DNA of 43,647 nucleotides, taken from positions 1 to 43,647 of the forward strand of contig QNZS01000041.1 of assembly GCA_003978465.1 (NCBI GenBank). Reading direction: 5' to 3'. Below the pieces are notes generated by a model. The model ran no database searches, was not told where the DNA came from, and worked only from the letters and a program-made list of their open reading frames with translations. Both the position numbers and the translations under genes were made by a program. Positions 9,083 through 17,452 of this stretch are shown here, in pieces. The DNA comes from Sulfurimonas sp. (GTDB lineage: Bacteria; Campylobacterota; Campylobacteria; Campylobacterales; Sulfurimonadaceae). Positions within the stretch are counted from its first letter, which is position 1. Each line of letters opens with the position of its first letter.

Positions 9083-10809
9083 AATACTTCTCCATATAAT
9101 GATTTTATCTGTTTTTCATACTTTTCATATACTGCGCTACGTGAGACCTTCATAGAGGGTGTTAATATATGATTTTCAATAGTAGGCTCATCTTTTACTA
9201 TCAAGTATTTCCTTACTTTTTCTTCGTGACTCAAGTGTTTATTTACCTGACTCACTATCTCTTGTATAAGGTTTTGTATTATTTTTAAATTATGAAGTTC
9301 ATCTATATTTTTATAGTAGATTTTTTTTTCTTTGACATACTCTTCTATCACAGGGATATCTAAAAAGAGTAAGACACTGATAAAGGGTTTGTTATCTGCG
9401 ATGACTACGGCATGGTCGCACCATCTGTTTTGGGTGAGGAGTTGTTCTATATGTACAGCTGCTATGTATTTTCCATTGGAAGTTTTAAAGAGTTCTTTTT
9501 TACGCCCTTGTATACTTATGTACCCATCTTCATCTAATGAGGCTAAGTCTCCGGTATGAAACCATCCATCCTTGTCAATAGCCTCTGAAGTTTTAACCTC
9601 TTGTTTATGATAACCCAGCATAACAGAATCACCCCGTGTTAATAGCTCACCATCAGAAGTAATTTTTACTTCTGAGTTTTCATATGCTCTACCACAGGTA
9701 TAAGCTTTTTTACTCATGGGTGAGTTCGTACATATAACAGGCGATGTCTCAGTCAAACCATAACCTTGGTAAATTTCAAGTCCAATGTTTGTAAAAAAAC
9801 GTTCATTTTGTCTACTGAGTGGTGCTCCTCCGCAGATAATATAATGCATATTACCACCAAAGGCTTCTAACATCTTGGTATATACAAGTTTGTTAAATAT
9901 AGACGTAAAAATAGTAGAACTCTTTATATTTTTATTGTCAGCTTCACTTAGTGCTAAGGTTAGTATAATTTTTTTTAGAAATGATGCACTTACTGCTGCA
10001 TCATGCATCTTGATATAAATCTTTTCTAGTACTCTTGGAACTACTGTCATAAGAGTTGGTTTAACATCTTTCATTAAATTACCGATATTTTTCACATCAT
10101 CTGTAAAAAAGATACTAATACCAGAGACAAGATAATAAGACATCACCATTCTCTCAAATATATGAGCTAAGGGTAAAAAGCTAAGTGTTCTGTCTTTCTC
10201 AGTAAGTGGAAACTGTAGAGATGTGTTTTTGAGCTGTGTTATGATATTGTTATGGCTTAACTCCACACCTTTAGGTGTACCTGTGGAACCACTAGTATAT
10301 ACAATTGTTGCACAATCATTTTTATCTATCTTGTTTGTACTTTTTTTGGGCTCGACATCTATAAAAGTCTCAAAATCAATGCTATTTGTATTATGTGTCT
10401 CGATATTATGTGTTACGATTAACTTCATGGAACTTAAATGTTGTTTTGTTTTATCGTAACACTCTTGTGAAGCGATATATATAAACTCTATCTCTGCATC
10501 TTTGAGTTGGTATATAAAATTCTCAGAAGATATATTAGCAAACATTGGCACACTAATAGCACCAATATCTTGCAGGGCATAATCTACCATGAGCCAAAAA
10601 GGTGATGAGTTAGATACGATAGCAACATTTATACCCTGTCTTACCCCAGCCATCTTAAATGCAGAGGAGAGTTTATATATGTTTTGTACAAATTGCTCTG
10701 AGCTTACACTCTCCCAATGACCGTTCTTGAGATAGTTCATAAAACTATTATTTGCAATATTTTGTTCTACATATATTGGTATATCTTGTAGTGTAGTTAA
10801 ATCTAACAT
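9079..10809 (-). CDS. fadD: Long-chain fatty-acid-CoA ligase (AMP-forming)
   Basis: An ANL-superfamily adenylating enzyme that activates fatty acids to acyl-CoA. Visible motifs: the P-loop IVYTSGSTGTPKG (about residues 169-181), YGLTETSP in the adenylate-binding region, and GWFHTGDLASLDEDG followed by GRKKELFKTSNGK, which carries the hinge and catalytic Lys region of long-chain ligases. An ATG at 10821 would add four residues, but it forms part of the Shine-Dalgarno (GGAG, 6 bases upstream) of the ATG at 10809. I therefore prefer 10809, giving 576 residues. It is the first gene of the operon and overlaps fadI by 4 bp. Chain-length specificity cannot be set from sequence. The gene symbol is by role; the protein is nearer in style to FAA1/FadD15 ligases than to E. 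coli FadD. Confidence 0.9.
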   Translation of the reverse strand: MLDLTTLQDIPIYVEQNIANNSFMNYLKNGHWESVSSEQFVQNIYKLSSAFKMAGVRQGINVAIVSNSSPFWLMVDYALQDIGAISVPMFANISSENFIYQLKDAEIEFIYIASQECYDKTKQHLSSMKLIVTHNIETHNTNSIDFETFIDVEPKKSTNKIDKNDCATIVYTSGSTGTPKGVELSHNNIITQLKNTSLQFPLTEKDRTLSFLPLAHIFERMVMSYYLVSGISIFFTDDVKNIGNLMKDVKPTLMTVVPRVLEKIYIKMHDAAVSASFLKKIILTLALSEADNKNIKSSTIFTSIFNKLVYTKMLEAFGGNMHYIICGGAPLSRQNERFFTNIGLEIYQGYGLTETSPVICTNSPMSKKAYTCGRAYENSEVKITSDGELLTRGDSVMLGYHKQEVKTSEAIDKDGWFHTGDLASLDEDGYISIQGRKKELFKTSNGKYIAAVHIEQLLTQNRWCDHAVVIADNKPFISVLLFLDIPVIEEYVKEKKIYYKNIDELHNLKIIQNLIQEIVSQVNKHLSHEEKVRKYLIVKDEPTIENHILTPSMKVSRSAVYEKYEKQIKSLYGEVL

Positions 10810-10865
10810 GGTGAACTCCATTGTTAATTTTAAAACATTTTATCACTATATGGTACAACCTTTAT

Positions 10866-10915
10866 ATTATTATATTTCTTAAGATATCATATAAAAGATT
10901 ATTATATTTTCTTAA
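10866..10915. repeat. Two near-identical direct repeats in the fad operon promoter region
   Basis: ATTATTATATTTCTTAA (10866-10882) is repeated at 10898-10915 with one extra T. The starts are 32 bp apart, about three helical turns. Read on the minus strand each copy contains TATAAT (10874-10869 and 10906-10901), so both could be -10 elements or operator half-sites for the divergent fad operon, whose first start codon is at 10809. A CTTTTA lies 17 bp upstream of the proximal TATAAT, a poor -35. The AT-only content limits certainty. Confidence 0.45.
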
Positions 10916-10980
10916 TATTATGATATTGTTTATCAAAATAATATATTCTCCAGCGAAACTTAAAAACACAAGACATCTTC

Positions 10981-11184
10981 ATGAGTTTTAAGTTTGAAGA
11001 AAATTTAAATGCATTACAGAGTAAAAGTCAGGATATGTTTAGTGTCTTAAATACTACCTAAGACATAGTAGGCCAAACATCTAAGCTGCATAAATTTGGT
11101 TTTTCTGATAAAGTACAAAAACTAATAGAGAGAACACAAAAATACTTACTCCATCAAAGATCGATCTTTCCGGTATTTAGATAG
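10981..11184 (+). pseudogene. Broken small ORF upstream of rho (internal stop), family unknown
   Basis: An ATG at 10981 opens a 26-codon frame (begins MSFKFEENLNALQSK) that stops at TAA 11059-11061. The same frame then stays open for 40 more codons (begins DIVGQTSKLHKFGF) to TAG at 11182. Both halves are hydrophilic, amphipathic and protein-like, with similar Lys/Gln/Phe content, so a single 60-70 residue ORF broken by one nonsense mutation is the simplest reading. I cannot assign a family. The start has no good Shine-Dalgarno. It could also be a fortuitous open stretch. Confidence 0.35.
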
Positions 11185-11210
11185 TATTAGCAATCTCAAA
11201 AGCTAAAAAC

Positions 11211-11240
11211 TTGACTTTTTTAGCTTAGTTAGTGTAAAAT
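11211..11240 (+). promoter_or_regulatory. Predicted sigma70 promoter for rho
   Basis: TTGACT at 11211-11216 and TAAAAT at 11235-11240, spaced 18 bp. This is the best -35/-10 pair in the region upstream of rho and would give a leader of about 75 bases. Confidence 0.5.
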
Positions 11241-11322
11241 TACATTAATTAATAAGGTTTGAAAGATATCTTAGCAAATCTCCCCTACATAAAAAAATCA
11301 CACTATTAAGGCAGACATTTAT

Positions 11323-12675
11323 ATGAGTGAAAATTCTTCACAGCAACCTCGTAACAACCAAAAACCTAAAAGTAATCGTAGCAACAATTCAAAACGCACA
11401 CATACACCTGTAAAAGGTTCAAGTATTGATGACCTACGTATAAAAAGCATTGAAGAATTAATCTCTATTGCTGATGCATTAAAAGTTGAGCACCCTCAAG
11501 AGCTTAAACGCCAAGATGTTATTTTTGAAATTTTAAAAGCACAAACTGAGCAGGGTGGTTTTGTTTTATTTTCTGGTATCTTAGAAATCATGCAAGATGG
11601 TTATGGTTTTATTCGTTCTATCGATAAGGCATTTAATGAGTCTGTAAATGATGCCTATGTTTCAAACACTCAGATAAAAAGATTCGCACTTCGTAATGGT
11701 GATGTTGTCACTGGTCAAGTAAGACCTCCAAAAGACCAAGAAAGGTATTATGCACTTATCAAGATAGAAGCGGTAAATGATCTGCCACCTGAAGAGTCTA
11801 AAAAACGTCCTCTATTTGAAAATCTTGTTCCACTTTATCCAGAAGAAAGATTTCAACTAGAGTATCGGGAAAAAGGTTTAACAGGTCGTATGCTTGACCT
11901 TTTCTCTCCTATAGGTAAAGGGCAACGTGGTCTTATCGTAGCCCCACCTCGTTCAGGTAAAACAGAACTACTTAAAGAGATAGCTCATGGTCTTACACAT
12001 AACCATCCAGAAGTCGACTTACTCGTTCTTCTTGTTGATGAACGTCCTGAAGAAGTTACAGATATGGAAAGAAGTGTTAAGGGTGAGGTTTACTCTTCTA
12101 CTTTTGATATGCCTGCAAAAAACCATGTTAAAGTTGCAGAGATGGTTATAGAAAAAGCGAAACGTAGAGTTGAAATGGGTAGAGATGTAGTAATCCTTCT
12201 TGACTCTATCACTAGACTTGCTCGTGCTTATAACACAGTAACTCCTTCAAGTGGTAAAGTACTCTCTGGTGGTGTTGATGCGAATGCTCTTCACAAACCT
12301 AAGCGTTTCTTTGGTGCTGCTCGTAATATTGAAAATGGTGGAAGTCTTACTATCATCGCAACAGCACTTGTAGATACTGGTAGCCGTATGGATGAAGTTA
12401 TCTTTGAAGAATTCAAAGGTACTGGAAATATGGAAGTTGTTCTTGATAGAAAAATCGCAGATAGACGTATTTATCCTGCAATCGACATCCTTAAATCAGG
12501 AACTCGTAAAGATGACTTACTTATTAATAAGGCTGATTTACAAAAAGTATTTATCCTTAGACAGATGATTCATAAACAAGACAACGAAGTTGAAGCACTC
12601 AAGTTTGTTTACACTACTATGGGTAAAAAAGCTACAAATCAAGAGTTCCTTGATAGTATGAATACGGATAAATAA
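11323..12675 (+). CDS. rho: Transcription termination factor Rho
   Basis: A 450-residue hexameric RNA-dependent ATPase that terminates transcription. After a short Asn/Lys/Ser-rich tail (1-33) comes the Rho N-terminal helical domain and the cold-shock-like RNA-binding domain ([16 protein letters not shown], 84-99). The ATPase domain has Walker A PPRSGKT (208-214), [15 protein letters not shown] near 245, and Walker [17 protein letters not shown] near 280. Q- and R-loop regions and the C-terminal [20 protein letters not shown] follow. ATG at 11323 is preceded by AAGG at a rather long 12-base spacing. A hairpin after the stop looks like an intrinsic terminator, so rho is probably monocistronic. 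Confidence 0.98.
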   Translation: MSENSSQQPRNNQKPKSNRSNNSKRTHTPVKGSSIDDLRIKSIEELISIADALKVEHPQELKRQDVIFEILKAQTEQGGFVLFSGILEIMQDGYGFIRSIDKAFNESVNDAYVSNTQIKRFALRNGDVVTGQVRPPKDQERYYALIKIEAVNDLPPEESKKRPLFENLVPLYPEERFQLEYREKGLTGRMLDLFSPIGKGQRGLIVAPPRSGKTELLKEIAHGLTHNHPEVDLLVLLVDERPEEVTDMERSVKGEVYSSTFDMPAKNHVKVAEMVIEKAKRRVEMGRDVVILLDSITRLARAYNTVTPSSGKVLSGGVDANALHKPKRFFGAARNIENGGSLTIIATALVDTGSRMDEVIFEEFKGTGNMEVVLDRKIADRRIYPAIDILKSGTRKDDLLINKADLQKVFILRQMIHKQDNEVEALKFVYTTMGKKATNQEFLDSMNTDK

Positions 12676-12690
12676 GTTTTTTACTTTTTT

Positions 12691-12722
12691 TATATCAGTG
12701 ATGCTTAATGCTCACTGATATA
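12691..12722 (+). terminator. Likely intrinsic terminator after rho
   Basis: A perfect 11-bp stem: TATATCAGTGA (12691-12701) pairs with TCACTGATATA (12712-12722) around a 10-base loop. It lies 16 bases after the rho stop and is followed by TTTATT. The stem is AT-rich and the U tract is short, so efficiency is uncertain. Confidence 0.6.
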
Positions 12723-12910
12723 TTTATTCAGAACTACTTACTGTAGTAAATTCTTCTCCACTCTCATTGTATATCAACTAGAATGCTTCCACAAAAAAAT
12801 TTATCGTCTTCACATAGATGCTCATAACTTACAATCATTACCACATGTAACTGTTCTCATTATATTCAGATAGTCGATAATACATTTTAATATATATCTC
12901 ATATCTTAAC

Positions 12911-12919
12911 TGCTATAAT
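12911..12919 (+). promoter_or_regulatory. Extended -10 promoter element for murI
   Basis: TGCTATAAT at 12911-12919 matches the extended -10 consensus TGnTATAAT and lies 29 bases before the murI ATG, whose Shine-Dalgarno is TTGGAG. No good -35 is visible, as is common for extended -10 promoters. The rest of 12723-12947 holds no gene that I can support. Confidence 0.6.
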
Positions 12920-12947
12920 CCTTTTACTTTAATGTTGGAGACTAAGT

Positions 12948-13691
12948 ATGAAAGTAGGTGTTTTTGATAGTGGTATCGGTGGGTTAACTGTTGTTAAGTC
13001 ACTCCTAGAGCACCAACTTTTTGAAGAGATTATCTACTTCGGGGATACAGCTCGTGTCCCTTATGGAAGTAAAGATAAAAGTACCATTATTCGCTACGGT
13101 ATAGAAGCTGTAGAATTTTTCAAAAACTTTGAACTTGATATGATTATAGTCGCTTGTAATAGTGTAAGTGCTTATGCTCTTGATGAGATGAATGAAAGTG
13201 CATCTTGTCCTGTGATAGGTGTTATTGAGCCAGGTGTACTGGCTACTGCGAATGCTTTAAAGGACAAAGACTCTAAGGTTCTCATCCTTGGAACACATGC
13301 AACTATTAACTCAAAAGCATATGAGATAGGGTTAAACGCACTCGGATTTAATTCTCTTGAATCTAAAGCGACTCCTCTTTTTGTACCTCTTGTTGAAGAA
13401 GAGATACTCAGCGGTGAGATACTAAACGCAACACTCAAACACTATTTTGCAAATACTGAGGCTCCAAATGCTGTCATACTTGGTTGTACACACTTTCCTC
13501 TTCTCGCTCCAGTACTCAGTACACACTTTGGGATGAATACAAAACTTATTCACTCAGGTGATGCTATAGTTGAGTACCTTGAGAACAAGTTTGACTTTTA
13601 TAAACAGTATGCGAACCCTGCTCTTAAGTTTTTTGCCTCAGAAAATCCCGAGTCTCTGCGCCGAACAGCGAAGAAGTGGCTCGATGTCTAA
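12948..13691 (+). CDS. murI: Glutamate racemase MurI
   Basis: A 247-residue enzyme making D-glutamate for peptidoglycan. It has FDSGIGG (6-12), GDTARVPYG (32-40) and the two catalytic cysteines, Cys70 in VACNS and Cys180 in LGCTHFPLL. The first cysteine motif reads ACNSVSA where many homologues have ACNTASA. ATG at 12948 follows TTGGAG. The 3' end overlaps murD by 8 bp, so the D-Glu-producing enzyme is coupled to the D-Glu-adding ligase. Confidence 0.97.
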   Translation: MKVGVFDSGIGGLTVVKSLLEHQLFEEIIYFGDTARVPYGSKDKSTIIRYGIEAVEFFKNFELDMIIVACNSVSAYALDEMNESASCPVIGVIEPGVLATANALKDKDSKVLILGTHATINSKAYEIGLNALGFNSLESKATPLFVPLVEEEILSGEILNATLKHYFANTEAPNAVILGCTHFPLLAPVLSTHFGMNTKLIHSGDAIVEYLENKFDFYKQYANPALKFFASENPESLRRTAKKWLDV

Positions 13692-14886
13692 AAGAATCTC
13701 TATCTTTGGTTATGGCACAACTACAAAACCACTTACAAAACACATAAAAAATGCAATCTTTTATGATGATACATGTACTGAAGCCTACGGTGGGATAAAC
13801 CGCTCTTTTGTGCGACCCTCATCTGAGTTTGATGCGAACTTTTCCGACCTTGAGATAACAAGTCCAGGTATTCCTCCAAGTAATCCTCTTATCAAAAAAG
13901 CAAGAAACCTCATAAGTGAGTATGACTACTTTAAAGATGTATACAATTTTAAAATATGGATCAGTGGAACAAATGGTAAAACAACCACTACTCAAATGAT
14001 GCAACATTTACTAGCTGATAAGGGTTCTCTGTCAGGGGGCAACATCGGAGTACCTCTAGCAGACCTAGATCAAAAAGCTCCTATATGGATACTTGAGACT
14101 AGCTCTTTTACTATGCACTATACAAATGAGGCTAGCCCAAATATTTATGCTCTCCTTCCAATAAGTCCTGACCATATAAGTTGGCACGGAAGCGAAGAAG
14201 AATACATAGCAGATAAACTAAAACCCCTAAGTATGATGAAAAGTACCGATAAAGCAATAATTCCTGAAGCTTTTAAAGATGTTGAGACACGAGCAGAGCT
14301 TATCACCTACAAAGATGAAAATGACCTAGCAAGAATCTTTAACATAGATGCAAGTCGTGTGAACTTCAAAGGTGCATTTCTCGCAGATGCACTACTTGCA
14401 ATGGCAGTTGATAAAATACTTTTTGATAGAGTCGATTATGCGAAAATAAATTCATTCATTTTAGACCCACATAGACAAGAAGAAGTGCGTGATACAAGAA
14501 ATCGACTCTGGGTAAATGATACAAAAGCGACAAATATAGATGCAAGTGTAGCTGCACTTAAACGCTATGAAAACTCTTTTATTCATCTTATCTTAGGTGG
14601 AGATGACAAGGGCGTAGATTTGAGGGAATTCTTTGAGTTTTTAAAAGAAAAAAAAATAAAACTCTACAATATTGGCTCAAACAAAGACAAACTCTCAAAA
14701 CTCGCACAAGAATATGCATTAGACTTCATAAAATGTAAAAACCTTGTCTCTGCCATACAAGAGATAAGTATAAATCTAAAAAAAGATGAAGTAGCCCTTC
14801 TCTCTCCGGCTGCTTCTAGTCTTGATGAGTTTAGTTCTTATGCTGAACGTGGTGATTTATTTAAAAGCACCATCAAAGATATCTAG
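13684..14886 (+). CDS. murD: UDP-N-acetylmuramoyl-L-alanine--D-glutamate ligase MurD
   Basis: A 400-residue Mur ligase that adds D-Glu to UDP-MurNAc-L-Ala in the cytoplasm. The ATP loop is GTNGKTTTTQ (95-104). Other landmarks are LETSSFTM, PDHISWHGS with the metal-binding His, and NDTKATNIDA, which is typical of MurD and binds ADP and substrate. The C-terminal domain has LILGGDDKG and LLSPAASSLDEF. The frame is open further upstream (to 13570), but that extension lies inside murI. The ATG at 13684 begins the Rossmann-like N-terminal domain (KRISIFGYG), so it is preferred. It is shorter than E. coli MurD (438), with a reduced N-terminal domain. Confidence 0.95.
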   Translation: MSKRISIFGYGTTTKPLTKHIKNAIFYDDTCTEAYGGINRSFVRPSSEFDANFSDLEITSPGIPPSNPLIKKARNLISEYDYFKDVYNFKIWISGTNGKTTTTQMMQHLLADKGSLSGGNIGVPLADLDQKAPIWILETSSFTMHYTNEASPNIYALLPISPDHISWHGSEEEYIADKLKPLSMMKSTDKAIIPEAFKDVETRAELITYKDENDLARIFNIDASRVNFKGAFLADALLAMAVDKILFDRVDYAKINSFILDPHRQEEVRDTRNRLWVNDTKATNIDASVAALKRYENSFIHLILGGDDKGVDLREFFEFLKEKKIKLYNIGSNKDKLSKLAQEYALDFIKCKNLVSAIQEISINLKKDEVALLSPAASSLDEFSSYAERGDLFKSTIKDI

Positions 14887-14948
14887 GATTAAATAATCTT
14901 TTAACGCATTAAATGCTAAAATGATTTCAATTAAAAACGGAGTCATTT

Positions 14949-16655
14949 TTGAAAGCAGCATCTGAAGTATTAGCAAGAAAATATCGTCCCTCAAATTTTG
15001 ATGAGTTAATCGGTCAAGAGACTATTACTCAGACTCTTTCTCTCGCACTTGACTCAAATAGACTCTCTCATGCTTACCTTTTTTCAGGTCTTCGAGGAAG
15101 TGGTAAAACTTCTACTGCTCGTATCTTTGCTAAGGCTCTTATCTGTGAAGAGGGTGTCAGTCATCACCCTTGTGGTAAATGTTCTAACTGTCTTATGGCT
15201 GTTCAAGGTCGACATATGGACATCATCGAGATGGATGGTGCTTCTAGTAGAAAGATAGACGACATCCGTGACTTAGTTGAACAGACAAAATACAAACCAG
15301 CTATTGCTAGATATAAAATATTTATCATCGATGAAGTACATATGCTCACAAAAGAAGCGTTTAATGCTCTTCTAAAAACACTAGAAGAACCACCAGAATA
15401 TGTGAAGTTTATATTAGCAACAACAGACCCTCTTAAACTACCAGCAACTATTTTAAGTCGTACTCAACACTTTAGATTTAAAAGTATCGCTACAAACAAG
15501 ATAGTAGACCATTTAGCACATATTTTACAGCTTGAAGACATAGAATATGAAACAGATGCTTTAGAGATTTTAGCGAGAAGTGGTAGTGGTAGTCTTAGAG
15601 ATACTCTTACACTACTAGACCAAGCTATCATCTACTCTAAAAGCCATGTTGATGTTAGAACAGTTACAGATATGTTAGGGCTTGTTGACCCTAAGTTTAT
15701 AGACGAGTTATTTGATTCTGTATTTGCTAAAGACTACGGTGCTTTAGTTGAAAAAACTAAAATATTAGAAGACTATGAGTCTGAAATGGTTGTTGATGAA
15801 CTCATAGCTTACTTAAAAGAAAAAATGTATAATCATGACTCACTTTTCTCAACTCTTGTCCTTGATAGGTTTTTTAGAATTTTAAGTGACTCTAAGTACC
15901 TCTTTAGTGTAAATGCAGATGGTAGTTTTGTACTTTCACTTATCTTCTTTAAGATGGTTGAAGCCCTTCGAATTCGTGAGATTGACCAGATGATTGAATC
16001 ATTTCAAAAAGATGTAGAACACCCACAAATATTAACACCTCAAACTTCAATCATCAAGATACAATCTGCTACGCCCGAAGTAGCTCCTGTTATTTCAGAT
16101 GAACCAAGTCAAGCCCCCCTTGAAGTACCTATACAAATGCTTGTACAAGCAAAAATCATAGCAGTAAATCCGCATCAAGTGACTTTTGATACTCTTGTTG
16201 CTAAAATAAATGATAGAAACACTCAACTAGGTGAGTGTTTTAGAAAAAATATTAGTTTTATCTCATATGAGAACAATACACTTACATGGGAAAGCTGTGC
16301 AGATGAAGAGTGTAAAAAAGCACTCAAACATGGCTATGGAGTCATCAAACAACTAGTTCGTGAAATCTTTAGTTTTGAAACGCAGATAAAGGGTATAAGC
16401 TGCAGTAAACCGCTAGAAGCAGAAGAAGCAATACAAATACCAGAGCATGAGGCTGCAGATACTGTACATGAATCACAAAGCACATCCATGATAGAAGATG
16501 TTGAAGTAGGTGGAAATACTTCTTGTGTAGCTAATTGTGATGATCCTGCTCCACTTGATGAGACTAATGGAGTTGACATAACACAAGAACCAATGGTCAA
16601 ACGTGCTATAGAGATGTTTGAAGCAAAAAAAGTTACTGTTCAGTCAAAAATCTAG
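14949..16655 (+). CDS. dnaX: DNA polymerase III subunit gamma/tau DnaX
   Basis: A 568-residue clamp-loader ATPase. Walker A is GLRGSGKT (47-54). The zinc module uses Cys66, Cys75, Cys78 and Cys81. Walker B is IIDEVH (125-130) and LLKTLEEPP follows. The sensor region reads SRTQHF where E. coli has SRCLQF. The C-terminal third (about 360-568) is acidic and low in similarity, the probable tau-specific part. The start is TTG at 14949: GGAG lies 6 bases upstream and no ATG fits the conserved KYRPxxFDELIGQ start. The 3' end overlaps a convergent small HTH gene by 4 bp. I see no well-placed slippery heptamer, so a gamma form made by frameshifting is not supported. Confidence 0.96.
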   Translation: MKAASEVLARKYRPSNFDELIGQETITQTLSLALDSNRLSHAYLFSGLRGSGKTSTARIFAKALICEEGVSHHPCGKCSNCLMAVQGRHMDIIEMDGASSRKIDDIRDLVEQTKYKPAIARYKIFIIDEVHMLTKEAFNALLKTLEEPPEYVKFILATTDPLKLPATILSRTQHFRFKSIATNKIVDHLAHILQLEDIEYETDALEILARSGSGSLRDTLTLLDQAIIYSKSHVDVRTVTDMLGLVDPKFIDELFDSVFAKDYGALVEKTKILEDYESEMVVDELIAYLKEKMYNHDSLFSTLVLDRFFRILSDSKYLFSVNADGSFVLSLIFFKMVEALRIREIDQMIESFQKDVEHPQILTPQTSIIKIQSATPEVAPVISDEPSQAPLEVPIQMLVQAKIIAVNPHQVTFDTLVAKINDRNTQLGECFRKNISFISYENNTLTWESCADEECKKALKHGYGVIKQLVREIFSFETQIKGISCSKPLEAEEAIQIPEHEAADTVHESQSTSMIEDVEVGGNTSCVANCDDPAPLDETNGVDITQEPMVKRAIEMFEAKKVTVQSKI

Positions 16656-16864
16656 TCAAAAAATATCTCATTACAAGATAAATGAGCACTCTCACAAAAC
16701 AGCAATATATCTTCGTAGGGAGTGACATTACGTTTTTTCATAGTTGCAAATCTTGCTTGATTTATTTTGAGTATACTTGAGACATCTTTGTCTAAGACTT
16801 TTCTTTTTATATCATTTGATAAATATATTTTTAACCTAACTATAATAGCTCTAAAGTCTCTCAT
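16652..16864 (-). CDS. Small HTH protein resembling the phage CI repressor DNA-binding domain
   Basis: A 70-residue protein made of little more than a helix-turn-helix. The stretch from VSSILKINQARFATMKKR to VTPYEDILLFCESAHLS matches the pattern of the phage CI repressor N-terminal domain family, in which WxKRxxIPYExIxxFCExxxIS is characteristic; Met replaces the usual Trp here. The C-terminal cleavage/dimer domain of CI is absent. The frame could begin at TTG 16867, but the adjacent ATG at 16864 is preferred. It is convergent with dnaX (4-bp overlap). A perfect AT palindrome lies just upstream. Function unknown; a DNA-binding role is inferred from the domain alone. Confidence 0.6.
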   Translation of the reverse strand: MRDFRAIIVRLKIYLSNDIKRKVLDKDVSSILKINQARFATMKKRNVTPYEDILLFCESAHLSCNEIFFD

Positions 16865-16880
16865 CAATCGCTCTTTTTAT

Positions 16881-16898
16881 TATATTTTTAAAAATATA
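16881..16898. promoter_or_regulatory. Perfect 18-bp palindrome in the promoter of the small HTH gene
   Basis: TATATTTTTAAAAATATA at 16881-16898 is self-complementary and overlaps a minus-strand TATAAT (16884-16879) about 15-20 bases upstream of the HTH start. It could be an autoregulatory operator. AT-only palindromes also arise easily by chance in this genome. Confidence 0.3.
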
Positions 16899-16937
16899 AC
16901 CAATAAAAATTAGTTTTGTAAAAAGTATTGCATTTTG

Positions 16938-17354
16938 CTATTTTTTAGAGCTCTTTTTATCTTTTTGTACAAGGCGTTTTGTTATATTTTTTAAACCAAC
17001 AGCGATTTTGAGAAACTCTGAATAGTGTTTAATCTTCAAAGTTTTTTGATAGTTTTTATTTTCTGATATCTCATAAATATACTCAGATACTACATCTAAA
17101 TCTTCATAGACTCTATTCCGTAAACTCTTTAAAATGAAGTAAGTGACAATCATTAAAACAAAAAACACCAATGATATTTTTAACCATACAAGGTTAAAAG
17201 CGTCTAGTATTTCTTCAATTAGGTGTGGTTCACTTAGTACAAGAGAGAGAATAAAATGTTTGGAAAGTCCGTAAGAGATAAGGAATAGAAAGAAAAAAAC
17301 TCCTATAAATATTAAAATTATTTTAAAAAAAATATCATTTTTTAATTTTTTCAT
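16938..17354 (-). CDS. Two-helix inner-membrane protein with HAMP-like cytoplasmic tail
   Basis: A 138-residue protein. Residues 8-30 and about 55-78 are strongly hydrophobic, with a 20-25 residue segment between them (about 35-54) that should be periplasmic. The tail (79-138) is charged, helical and Lys-rich. Directly after helix 2 it reads SLRNRVYEDLDVVSEYIYEI, which resembles the first helix of a HAMP linker, so this looks like the membrane half of a sensor without an output domain. ATG at 17354 has AAAGG 8 bases upstream. No close family recognised. It could be a stand-alone HAMP protein or a truncated sensor; the good start and intact frame argue that it is expressed. Confidence 0.65.
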   Translation of the reverse strand: MKKLKNDIFFKIILIFIGVFFFLFLISYGLSKHFILSLVLSEPHLIEEILDAFNLVWLKISLVFFVLMIVTYFILKSLRNRVYEDLDVVSEYIYEISENKNYQKTLKIKHYSEFLKIAVGLKNITKRLVQKDKKSSKK

Positions 17355-17421
17355 CTATTTTACCTTTCTCATACCTTATCATTGTATCAAAAATAGAAGA
17401 ACAGTTTAAGTATAATTGCTT

Positions 17422-17427
17422 TATAAT
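17422..17427 (+). promoter_or_regulatory. Candidate -10 element for the 154-residue gene
   Basis: TATAAT at 17422-17427, with a second TATAAT at 17411-17416, lies 25 bases before the ATG at 17453. No convincing -35 is visible. Either copy could serve. Confidence 0.4.
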
Positions 17428-17452
17428 TTTAGTATCTATAAAGGATAAAAGC

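Larger units (their letters stand above)
10810..11322. other. Divergent 500-bp intergenic region between fad operon and rho
   Basis: Contains the direct repeats next to fadD, a short broken coding stretch (10981-11184, plus strand) and a sigma70-like promoter for rho near 11211-11240. No FadR/TetR-type regulator gene is present here or elsewhere in the window, so any regulator of the fad operon is encoded elsewhere. Confidence 0.7.

Noticed and set aside
12738..12749. Small inverted repeat TTACTGTAGTAA after the rho terminator
   Set aside because: Only a 5-bp stem around two bases, not followed by a U tract and not near a start codon; it could easily occur by chance.
13570..13683. Longer murD start adding 38 residues
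   Set aside because: Entirely inside murI, with no similarity to MurD; the ATG at 13684 matches the family N-terminus.
16622..16632. A run of seven A residues near the 3' end of dnaX, a possible slippery site for making gamma by frameshifting
   Set aside because: It lies in the last dozen codons, so a shift there could not give a gamma-sized product. The other A6G run (about 16315) is in the wrong phase for a -1 slip.
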